This document shows, piece by piece, positions 9,684 to 17,968 of a DNA stretch of 64,000 nt. Numbering within the stretch: the first letter of the stretch is position 1; every line of letters begins with the position of its first letter. Origin of the DNA: Alphaproteobacteria bacterium (GTDB lineage Bacteria; Pseudomonadota; Alphaproteobacteria; UBA2966); the NCBI GenBank assembly GCA_018654745.1, contig JABILA010000026.1, forward strand, positions 1 through 64,000, in the 5' to 3' direction. The notes below the pieces were generated by a model that did not search any database, was not told the DNA's origin, and worked only from the letters and a program-made list of their open reading frames with translations. The translations under genes and the position numbers were made by a program.

Positions 9684-10207
9684 TGTTGAAAAATCTCAAA
9701 GGCCGCGTCGCCTTCATCTTCGATGAAGAAGACTTTGATGTTGATCAGATCGTCGGCGTCAAGAACATCAAATTGCGCGACATTGATGAAATGGCAGCGG
9801 TTGCCATGCAATCCTATGACCCGGATTTTGCCAAAAATGTTCAAGCCGGTGACTTGCTGGTTGGCAATGTCAATTTTGGCTATGGCCATCCCCACTATCC
9901 GCCACTGAAAGCCATGCGGCACCTGGGTATTGCAGGCATCGTCGCGGAGTCGTTTTCGCCAGGTTACTGGCGCGGTGAAGTGGCCAATGGTTTCCCGCAA
10001 GTTGCCTGTCCTGGCATCATGGAATTCGTCGACCGCTGGGATCAAATTGAAGTTGATTGGCAGGGAGGCGTTGTGCGCAATCTGACAAAGGGTGCAGAAC
10101 GTCCATTTGATCCGTTGTCAAAAGGCGATCTGGATATGATCAGCGCAGGTGGCCTCGAAGGATTTATCAAAAACAAGATACAGCAGGAAAAGAAAGCACA
10201 GTCATGA
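9683..10207 (+). CDS. LeuD-like hydratase small subunit
   Basis: Overlaps preceding large-subunit ORF; GDLLVGNVNFGYGHPHYPPLKAMRHLGIAGIVAESFSPGYWR resembles the swivel domain. Confidence 0.88.
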   Translation: MLKNLKGRVAFIFDEEDFDVDQIVGVKNIKLRDIDEMAAVAMQSYDPDFAKNVQAGDLLVGNVNFGYGHPHYPPLKAMRHLGIAGIVAESFSPGYWRGEVANGFPQVACPGIMEFVDRWDQIEVDWQGGVVRNLTKGAERPFDPLSKGDLDMISAGGLEGFIKNKIQQEKKAQS

Positions 10208-11064
10208 ACCGAGAAGAATTTGCCAAAGCAGCGCGCGCCGGACAAACCGTCTGGGTTGGTGGCGCCTATGATGCACTCAGCGCCAAGCTGATCGAAGAAG
10301 CCGGCATGTCCGCCATTATGACCACAGGGTTCGGCGTCTCTGCGTCGCACCTCGGTGCCCCCGATCTTGAACTGTACACGATGACTGAAAATCTGGCAGT
10401 TGTGCGTAATATTGTGAACGCAGTCGATGCGCCGGTTATTGCGGATACTGATACGGGTTATGGCAATGCCCTGAATGTCATGCGAACCGTGCGCGAGTTT
10501 GAAGCCGCCGGTGTTGCCGCGATGATTTTTGAAGATCAGGAGTCACCAAAAAAGTGTCCGGCAGCGGCCAACAAAATCGAGATTCTGGAAATTCAGGAAA
10601 GTATTGGAAAAATACGGGCAGCTGTAGAAGCGCGCAAAAACCCTGATGTCCTGATCATTGCGCGCACCGATGCAACAACCGAAGATGAAGCCATTGAACG
10701 TGGCAAAGCCTATGCAGAGGCGGGCGCTGATTTGATCCAGCCAATTTCGAAATGTTTCAAGGATATCGATGGTCTGCGCCGCTATCGCGAGGCGGTCGGC
10801 AAGCCACTGTCTCTGCAAATACTTGGTTGGCTCGAGTCTGATTTGTCGCCTGAGGAAATTGAAGAGGTAGCTGGCCTGGCAGTCTTCCCTCTGGTTGCGC
10901 TTTTCACAGCAACAGCCGCCCTGCGTGCAAATCTCGCAACTCTTGCAGTGACTCGCTCTGCGAAACAGCTGCCCAATGCCATGGTCGATATGTCCGACTT
11001 CAAAAAATTGATCGGGTTTTCGGAGCTGGAACTTCTGCAAAGCAAGTTCCTGTTTGGTAAATAG
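10204..11064 (+). CDS. Isocitrate lyase/PEP mutase-family C-C lyase
   Basis: GGAYDALSAKLIEEAGMSAIMTTGFGVSASHLGAPDLELYT; IADTDTGYGNALNVMRTV; IFEDQESPKKC; IARTDA. Confidence 0.9.
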   Translation: MNREEFAKAARAGQTVWVGGAYDALSAKLIEEAGMSAIMTTGFGVSASHLGAPDLELYTMTENLAVVRNIVNAVDAPVIADTDTGYGNALNVMRTVREFEAAGVAAMIFEDQESPKKCPAAANKIEILEIQESIGKIRAAVEARKNPDVLIIARTDATTEDEAIERGKAYAEAGADLIQPISKCFKDIDGLRRYREAVGKPLSLQILGWLESDLSPEEIEEVAGLAVFPLVALFTATAALRANLATLAVTRSAKQLPNAMVDMSDFKKLIGFSELELLQSKFLFGK

Positions 11065-11093
11065 CGGATTGCCGCACCATATCCATGATAAGT

Positions 11094-11118
11094 AAAAGGC
11101 CCCGCAAGGGGTCTTTTT
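11094..11118 (+). terminator. Rho-independent terminator after the lyase gene
   Basis: GGCCCC-GCAA-GGGGTC then TTTTT. Confidence 0.8.
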
Positions 11119-11229
11119 CATGAGAACAATTCAGACAACGGTTCTGGTTCAGGGAATTGCCGCTACCGTAGATTATATGATTTTTTGCATCGCCCCTGTT
11201 CCATACAATTTTCTGGTGGTAATATCCCG

Positions 11230-11260
11230 AACAACTAATATGCAAATTTAGTTGTTTTTT
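11230..11260 (+). terminator. AT-rich terminator-like hairpin
   Basis: AACAACTAA-TATGCAAAT-TTAGTTGTT (perfect 9-bp arms) running into TTTT. Confidence 0.5.
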
Positions 11261-11359
11261 CGGTGGTGGATGGTGGTGAGCGGGTTTGCAATTGATTTGG
11301 CTGGTATTGAGTATGGCCATTTGATTTAAGCAACACGCTGTATTAATCGATGTGTTGGT

Positions 11360-12562
11360 ATGCGTGAATTAGACGAAAAATATCAGAATGCCTGGTTGCT
11401 GATTGTAGATGACAATCCTGCGAATGTGGCCTTGCTGGAGAAAATGTTGAAGCGTTCCGGTTATCGGAATGTTGAAAGTACAACTGACTCCCGTTTGGCA
11501 AAAGGTATGTATGAGGAACGCCGTCACGATCTGGTTCTTCTGGATATTCGCATGCCGCACTTTGACGGCTATCAAATCATGGAACAGCTCAAGGAAGTAT
11601 CGTCGGAAGATTATGCGCCGGTACTTGTGCTGACCGCGCAGACGGATATGGAAACCAGAATCAAGGCGCTGGAAGCCGGGGCTCGTGATTTTCTCAACAA
11701 ACCCGTCGATCAGGCCGAAGCCCTGAACCGCATCCGGAACTTGCTGGAAGTCCGGTTGCTGCACAAGGAAGTCAGCCGACATAATCATGAGCTCGAAGAA
11801 ATTGTCGCTGAACGAACAACCGATTTGCGCCGCGCAATGGAACTGGCTGAAACCGCTGACAAAGCCAAGTCAGAATTCCTTGCCATCATGAGCCACGAGC
11901 TGCGTACACCTTTGAATGCGATCATCGGATTTTCCGATATCATCGAGCAACAGTTGTTTGGTGAAATTGGCGACCAATACAGAGATTATTCGGGCGAAAT
12001 CAATTCTAGTGGCAAACAGCTTCTGGAACTGATCAATAATATTCTGGATGTCACCAGGGCCATATCCGGCGAAACAGATCTGGATGAAACGGAACTGGAT
12101 CTCGCCGCAATCATCTCGATTGTACGGGATGGTCTGTCGACAGAAATTTCAGAACAGAATATTGATTTGACGATCACTCTTGTCGAAAATCTGCCCGCTT
12201 TACGTGGCGACCATGAGCTGATTGAGCGCACATTCCGAAACCTTTTGTCCAACAGCGTCAAGTTCAGTGACCATGACGGCAAGGTCGAGGTTTCCTTGAT
12301 CAAGACAGCGGGCGGCGGCGTGAATGTGCTCTTCGAGGATTATGGCTGCGGTATTGATGATCAGGATCTACCGCGCATTATCGTGCCCTTTGGGCAAAGT
12401 GATTCTGAATTCAATCGCTCGAAGGAAGGGGCCGGTATTGGTTTGACGCTAGCCATATCCTTTATCGAACTACACGATGGAAAATTGAGCATCGACAGCC
12501 AGCCGGGCGAAGGGACGATTGTCACGGCAAGTTTTCCGGGTAACCGGTGCGTTGTGCAATGA
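11360..12562 (+). CDS. Hybrid response regulator / histidine kinase (REC-HisKA-HATPase)
   Basis: LVLLDIRMPHFDGY REC; AIMSHELRTPLNAIIGFSDII H-box; G1/G2 ATPase motifs DYGCGIDD, GAGIGLTLA. Confidence 0.93.
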   Translation: MRELDEKYQNAWLLIVDDNPANVALLEKMLKRSGYRNVESTTDSRLAKGMYEERRHDLVLLDIRMPHFDGYQIMEQLKEVSSEDYAPVLVLTAQTDMETRIKALEAGARDFLNKPVDQAEALNRIRNLLEVRLLHKEVSRHNHELEEIVAERTTDLRRAMELAETADKAKSEFLAIMSHELRTPLNAIIGFSDIIEQQLFGEIGDQYRDYSGEINSSGKQLLELINNILDVTRAISGETDLDETELDLAAIISIVRDGLSTEISEQNIDLTITLVENLPALRGDHELIERTFRNLLSNSVKFSDHDGKVEVSLIKTAGGGVNVLFEDYGCGIDDQDLPRIIVPFGQSDSEFNRSKEGAGIGLTLAISFIELHDGKLSIDSQPGEGTIVTASFPGNRCVVQ

Positions 12563-13626
12563 CCAAAAGCTTACCTGACGAATTCCGCACAGCGTCGGTT
12601 GTGGTTGTTGACGATAAGGAAGCCAACGTTGCGTTGCTCGCCAAAATTCTGAAATCCGCCGGATATGAAAATGTCATTGGCTTTACGGATCCTCGGGAAG
12701 TGGCCCCGCATTACGAAAATAACCGGGTCGATATCGTTCTTCTGGATATCCGGATGCCACATATGGACGGCTTCGAAGTTCTGGCAGCGCTGAAAGAGAT
12801 CGCCGTCGATGACTATCTCCCTGTCCTTGTTCTGACAGCGCAAACCGATATCGAAACCCGGCACAGGGCATTGGCGGAAGGTGCCAAGGATTTCCTGAAC
12901 AAACCGTTTGAACGGTCCGAAGCGCTGAACAGGATTTACAATATTCTTGATGTTCGACTGATGCATAGCAAGATCAGGGACCAGAATTTGCAACTGGAAA
13001 GACGGGTTCAGGAGCGGACCCGCGCCGTTGAGGAAACGCGTCTGGATGTGATCCGGCGACTGGGGCGTGCTGCTGAATATAAAGATAATGAAACCGGCTA
13101 CCACGTCATTCGCATGGGCAAATATTGTGAACGGCTTGCGTTGGCTGCCGGTGTGTCACCCGATGAGGCGAGCATGCTGTTGACCGCCAGTCCCATGCAT
13201 GACGTCGGCAAGATCGGTATTCCCGATGCGGTGCTTCTGAAGCCCGGAAAGCTTGAGGGCGAAGAATGGGAGATCATGAAATCCCATGCCACGATTGGCG
13301 GCGAAATATTGTCTGGTGGTGATTCCGAGCTGATGGAAATGGCCAGAGTGGTTGCCCTGACTCATCACGAAAATTTTGACGGCAGTGGTTATCCCTTAGG
13401 GTTGGCCGGTGAAGAAATTCCGCTTATGGGCCGGATAACAGCCATTTGCGATGTCTTCGATGCCTTGCTTTCAGAACGTCCCTATAAAAAAGCCTGGCCC
13501 CTGGACAAAACGATCAACATGATACGGGAAGAAGCCGGCAGCAAGTTTGATCCTGACCTCGTTGATACCTTTCTGGGCATTATTGACGAGATTCAGGAAA
13601 TCCGGGCGCTTTGGACCGAAAAGTAA
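12559..13626 (+). CDS. Response regulator with HD-GYP phosphodiesterase domain
   Basis: IVLLDIRMPHMDGF REC; MHDVGKIGIPDAVLLKPGKL and THHENFDGSGYP; ATGA overlap with upstream kinase. Confidence 0.93.
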   Translation: MTKSLPDEFRTASVVVVDDKEANVALLAKILKSAGYENVIGFTDPREVAPHYENNRVDIVLLDIRMPHMDGFEVLAALKEIAVDDYLPVLVLTAQTDIETRHRALAEGAKDFLNKPFERSEALNRIYNILDVRLMHSKIRDQNLQLERRVQERTRAVEETRLDVIRRLGRAAEYKDNETGYHVIRMGKYCERLALAAGVSPDEASMLLTASPMHDVGKIGIPDAVLLKPGKLEGEEWEIMKSHATIGGEILSGGDSELMEMARVVALTHHENFDGSGYPLGLAGEEIPLMGRITAICDVFDALLSERPYKKAWPLDKTINMIREEAGSKFDPDLVDTFLGIIDEIQEIRALWTEK

Positions 13627-13720
13627 ATACATTTGTCCTTTGGGACCTGACTGATTCATCTGTATAATCCGGTTTACAGAATAAAGCCTTGTTCGCCCGA
13701 GCAATAACCCGGTTCAAACA

Positions 13721-14299
13721 GTGATTATGTCGATAATGCACAAACCATGGATTGCGATCCCGATGATCAGACGCCGCCTGTTGGTGGCGGCTCTGGCGCT
13801 TTGTCTATCCGCGACTGCAACTGTTTATTCTGATCCGGCTTTTGCCGCCGGAGATGAAAAAACCGACAAGGCGGCGAAAAAAGCACCCACGAAAGCGCCT
13901 GTGGCGCCACCCGCCGTCATCGCACCAACCAAACCAAAGGGCGATGTGGTTATGGAATCGATTTCCCAACCCATTGTCCGTGGACGCAGGATCGTCGGTT
14001 ATGAACATGCCACGATTATTCTCTGGTTGCGGACCCGTGACCACGCCGTGCTGGTTTGTGAAAATCGCTACAAACTGGCCGATTCATTTTTGTTGAACCT
14101 GCACGACAATCCAATCTCTTCACGCGGCAAAAAAGATGGCCGCTCGGAAGCAGAACAACGATTGTACGATATCGCTGTTGAAACTTTCGGCCCCCGTGTT
14201 GTTAAACGGTTGAGGGTCGAATGGGCCCGGTCACCAACAGGCGGCAAAACAACAATTTTTGGTACCTTCACGGACGTGCAGTGTGATGCGTCCAGCTAG
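13721..14299 (+). CDS. Hypothetical exported protein
   Basis: Signal-peptide-like N-terminus RRRLLVAALALCLSATATVYSDPAFAA, then Ala/Lys/Pro linker; no family recognised. Confidence 0.65.
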   Translation: MIMSIMHKPWIAIPMIRRRLLVAALALCLSATATVYSDPAFAAGDEKTDKAAKKAPTKAPVAPPAVIAPTKPKGDVVMESISQPIVRGRRIVGYEHATIILWLRTRDHAVLVCENRYKLADSFLLNLHDNPISSRGKKDGRSEAEQRLYDIAVETFGPRVVKRLRVEWARSPTGGKTTIFGTFTDVQCDASS

Positions 14300-14416
14300 G
14301 GCGTTTCCGGGTTTAACGGAAACGCAGCGTTGCATTTAACTCAAGGTGTGCGCCAAAATTTGGAGCAGAATCGATTCCGTTGAAGTCGGAATCGCCCTGG
14401 GGCGTTTCCGGGTTTA
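14299..14416. repeat. Intergenic palindromic repeat element, locus 1
   Basis: GGGCGTTTCCGGGTTTA direct repeat at 14299 and 14400; palindromes GCGTTTCCG-GGTTTAA-CGGAAACGC (14301-14325) and CGATTCCG-TTGAAGT-CGGAATCG (14372-14394). Confidence 0.75.
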
Positions 14417-14447
14417 GGCGGTTTCGCTTCGCCTTTGTCCTCTGACG

Positions 14448-15347
14448 TCATTTTTCAAGAAATTCGATAACCAGGTCGCTGAGATCTTCGCCGTACAGAT
14501 CCCTGTAAAAATGCCCGGCACCATCCACGATTTCCAGTTTCACGTGATCGCCAAATGATCGATCCTGCATCTGAGTGCCGAGATCACGCACAACCTTGTC
14601 ATCACTGCCAGCAACAACCAGGGTTGGCTTTGAAATCTTCGGCAGCAAATCCGGTGTGTTAAAGCGCATGTCCGGAATGTAATAACTGAGGAAGGTATCA
14701 GCCGTCACCTTTGCTTCCGGGCAATATAAAAAACCGGTCGAGGACATAAAGCTGTCTCCCTGTCCGTTTTGGGACAGGTTCCGTGCTTTTTTCAGGACAG
14801 TTGCAAGCGGCACTTTATAGCGTGCTTCGTATCCCTCGCTCTGTCTGGTTTTGATCCAGGTTGCCGGGGCAATCAGGACAACTTTTGTGACAATGTCATC
14901 TGGTTTTTGTGCCGCATACCAGGCGGTCTGGTTGCCACCGCGTGAGTGACCGACAACTGTTACCGATGACGTGCCTTTGGTCTTCAACCAGGTAACCCAG
15001 GACTCAATTTCGACCATGGCATCGTGGAAACGGTGGTTGTGAGGCACTTTGCAGTCATACATAAATTCCCGGTCAGGATTGCCGAGAGACAGGTTGATGG
15101 CCAGAGAGGAATGGCCGGCATTTTGCAGATTGTCTTGCAAGGCCTGGACGATGTCCATCTTGCTGTGAGCAAGGGTGCCATGGGTAATCAGGGCGATGCC
15201 GTCGGCAAAGGTTTTTCCTTCGGCCAGAACCAGTTCGGCGGTTAGAGTCGTATCACCGATTGTGTTCTGCACCGGATCCGCGGCAAGAGAGGAGGGCATA
15301 CTGGTTGCCAACAACAATAAGGCTGTTTTCAGGAATTTGCCTGTCAT
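14448..15347 (-). CDS. Alpha/beta hydrolase, exported
   Basis: Signal peptide; VTVVGHSRGGNQTAW nucleophile elbow; GSDDKVV; GAGHFY. Confidence 0.85.
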   Translation of the reverse strand: MTGKFLKTALLLLATSMPSSLAADPVQNTIGDTTLTAELVLAEGKTFADGIALITHGTLAHSKMDIVQALQDNLQNAGHSSLAINLSLGNPDREFMYDCKVPHNHRFHDAMVEIESWVTWLKTKGTSSVTVVGHSRGGNQTAWYAAQKPDDIVTKVVLIAPATWIKTRQSEGYEARYKVPLATVLKKARNLSQNGQGDSFMSSTGFLYCPEAKVTADTFLSYYIPDMRFNTPDLLPKISKPTLVVAGSDDKVVRDLGTQMQDRSFGDHVKLEIVDGAGHFYRDLYGEDLSDLVIEFLEK

Positions 15348-15372
15348 CTCATCCTCCCCGGGGGTCGTTTAT

Positions 15373-16386
15373 TCAGACGCTATGTCTGTTGACAATATCA
15401 GCAAAGGCGGCCGGGTCGACATTGCCGCCAGATGTGACCACTGTAATGGTCTTGCCGGTGGCGTCAAATTTTCCGGACAAAACTGCCGCCAGTGCAACAG
15501 CGCCTCCAGGTTCAACCACAATCTTCAAATCACTGAAGGCCACGGCCATGGCATGTTCGACTTCTGCGTCTGTGACAGCAAACCCGCCGCTCAAAAGTTC
15601 CTTGTTGATCGGGAATGTCAGCTCCCCTGGCATGGGTGTGACGATGGCATCGCAAATGCTGGTTGGGCCGGGAACATTTGCCTCACGCTGACCGGAGATC
15701 AGCGAACGACGATAATCATCAAAACCCTCCGGCTCGCAGCAATAAATCTCCGCACCTGGCATATCAGATTTCATGGCAAGGGCCGTTCCTGCAATCAATC
15801 CGCCACCACCGGCAGGCGCAAGCACTGCATCCAGCAAGATCTCTTTCTCCCGGCATTGTTCAGCAATTTCAAGGCCGGTTGTTCCTTGTCCGGCAATCAC
15901 CCAGGGATCGTCATAAGGCCTGACCAGACGGGCACCGGTTTCCTTGCAAAGCTTTTCACCAATCGCTTCCCGGTTCCCCGAGTTGCGATCATAGGTGACA
16001 ACACTGGCGCCATATTTTTGGGTATTGGCGATTTTTGATGCCGGTGCATCTGCGGGCATGATGATGGTTGCGGTGGTATCGTTCAGGGTTGCCGCCAGGG
16101 CAACACCCTGGGCGTGATTGCCGGAAGAATAAGCAACGATGCCCCCCTGCAATTGGTCCTTGTTCAAACGGCTGATGTGATTAAAGGCACCCCGGAATTT
16201 GAACGACCCTGTGCGCTGTAATACTTCTGCCTTGATCAGAACGCGACCACCGACCCGTTCATTCAATAGCCGGGATTCAAGCAACGGCGTGCGCACCGCA
16301 TGGCCCGACAATTGACGCGCAGCATCCCGCACATCGTCAATGGTCGGGATAAAATTTTCGGTGTCAGAGTCTTGCAATAAACTCAT
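15373..16386 (-). CDS. Threonine dehydratase / serine racemase-family PLP enzyme
   Basis: TGSFKFRGAFNHIS PLP-lysine motif; SSGNHAQGVALAA; start MSLLQDSD chosen over longer ORF. Confidence 0.88.
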   Translation of the reverse strand: MSLLQDSDTENFIPTIDDVRDAARQLSGHAVRTPLLESRLLNERVGGRVLIKAEVLQRTGSFKFRGAFNHISRLNKDQLQGGIVAYSSGNHAQGVALAATLNDTTATIIMPADAPASKIANTQKYGASVVTYDRNSGNREAIGEKLCKETGARLVRPYDDPWVIAGQGTTGLEIAEQCREKEILLDAVLAPAGGGGLIAGTALAMKSDMPGAEIYCCEPEGFDDYRRSLISGQREANVPGPTSICDAIVTPMPGELTFPINKELLSGGFAVTDAEVEHAMAVAFSDLKIVVEPGGAVALAAVLSGKFDATGKTITVVTSGGNVDPAAFADIVNRHSV

Positions 16387-17251
16387 CAATCGCCTCCCTG
16401 CAAACAGGTTCAACAAGTTCAGGTGTATGCCCCCGATTGGACACTGTGACAGCAACCATATCGGAGTTCATCTCCTGCATGCGCTGGAAGGTTTCTTCAC
16501 TCAGGATATCTGACAGGGCACCACGCAGGGCAAGTGTGGGTACGGATTGAAGTGCAGCAAAATAGGGCCACATGTCCGGGCTTGCTCCGGCCTCGGCCAG
16601 TGCCTTGCCCAGGTTCAGATCATAGTCAGGGACGATCATGCCTGACTTGTTGATCTGGAAACTGGTGCGCGCCATGTGCATCCAGTCATCGTCGGAATAG
16701 TCCGGATAAGCCGGGCTGTAGGAATGCATCATCCGCCGGGCGACGTCGTCCCAATTGCTGAATTCAACCTTTGCCCCGACATATCCAGCAATACGCGCCA
16801 GACCGTTCGGGTCGATTTCCGGGCCGACATCATTCAGCACCACACCGGCCAGTATTGTTGGCCTTGATACAGCCATGGCCATGGACAGCAAACCGCCAAA
16901 GGACGTTCCTATGATGACAACCTTGTGCAGATTAAGTGCCGTCAGCAAGTTGTCGACATCACCAAGATGGGTAAAGGGATTATAGTTGCGCCAGTCAGGA
17001 TCATAGGAAGACTTTCCACGACCGCGATAATCGGGTGCGATTACCCGATGTCCGGCTGCAGCCAGGCGCAAGGCGGTTTCATGAAAATCCACCGAGTTCC
17101 GGGTCAACCCGGCCAGACACATGACAGGCACTTTGTCCCTGGATTTTTGACCATAGTCCCGATAGCTCAGGATCAGACCGTCAGAAGCCGAATATTGTTT
17201 GGTGTCGAAACCTTCCGCACCCTGAACTTCTTCGTCCGCGATAACCGTCAT
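16364..17251 (-). CDS. Alpha/beta hydrolase
   Basis: VVIIGTSFGGLLSMAMA; APDYRGRGKS; NRGHTPEL. Confidence 0.88.
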   Translation of the reverse strand: MTVIADEEVQGAEGFDTKQYSASDGLILSYRDYGQKSRDKVPVMCLAGLTRNSVDFHETALRLAAAGHRVIAPDYRGRGKSSYDPDWRNYNPFTHLGDVDNLLTALNLHKVVIIGTSFGGLLSMAMAVSRPTILAGVVLNDVGPEIDPNGLARIAGYVGAKVEFSNWDDVARRMMHSYSPAYPDYSDDDWMHMARTSFQINKSGMIVPDYDLNLGKALAEAGASPDMWPYFAALQSVPTLALRGALSDILSEETFQRMQEMNSDMVAVTVSNRGHTPELVEPVCREAIDEFIARL

Positions 17252-17937
17252 ACAGAAAGACCTACAATCGCTGGAAGTGCAGCCAGGGTTTTGACTTCAA
17301 AATCAGGTTGATCGGGCAGGCGTTCCGGGGCCTGACCAAAACGGTTTACCCAGACAACACGAAAACCAAATGTTGCAGCACCTGCGGCGTCCCAGGCATT
17401 GGAAGATTGAAAAGACACGGCTTCAGGCGCAATCGAGAAATGATCGATGACCATCTGATAGACCAAAGGATCCGGTTTGTAGATGCCCACATCCTCAACG
17501 GACAAACTGACATCAAGTACATCATCAAGTCCGGCATTCCTGACCGCGGAGGCCAGCATGTCGGGTGATCCATTTGAAAGAATAGCCGTCTTCAACCCGG
17601 CGTCTTTCAGGGTTGTCAGCACATCCTTGACTTCGTCATAGGCGTCCAGCTGCATATAAAGGTCGAGCAACTTCTGACGAAGGGCAGCATCGCTCACACC
17701 CATCGTGTCCAGGGCGTAGTCGAGGGCATCTGTCGTCACCTGCCAGAAATCGACATGTCGGCGCATGAGGGAGCGCAACCAGGTATATTGCAATTGCTTG
17801 TTTCGCCAGACCTCCGCAAGGGGTTGCCACTTGTCGCCCAGATCATCGGCGCAATGTGCGGCGGCGGCGTTCACATCAAACAAAGTGCCATAGGCGTCAA
17901 ACACGCAGGCTGTGATGTTTTCCAGTTTGTCAGTCAT
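17248..17937 (-). CDS. Haloacid dehalogenase type II (HAD superfamily)
   Basis: CVFDAYGTLFDV; LSNGSPDML; VGIYKPDPLVY; FQSSNAWDAAGA. Confidence 0.88.
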   Translation of the reverse strand: MTDKLENITACVFDAYGTLFDVNAAAAHCADDLGDKWQPLAEVWRNKQLQYTWLRSLMRRHVDFWQVTTDALDYALDTMGVSDAALRQKLLDLYMQLDAYDEVKDVLTTLKDAGLKTAILSNGSPDMLASAVRNAGLDDVLDVSLSVEDVGIYKPDPLVYQMVIDHFSIAPEAVSFQSSNAWDAAGAATFGFRVVWVNRFGQAPERLPDQPDFEVKTLAALPAIVGLSV

Positions 17938-17968
17938 TTCCCAGCTTCCCCGTTTGGCGCGAACGTTA

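Noticed and set aside
15175-16038. 287-aa plus-strand ORF
   Set aside because: Antisense to the alpha/beta hydrolase and PLP dehydratase genes; no domain
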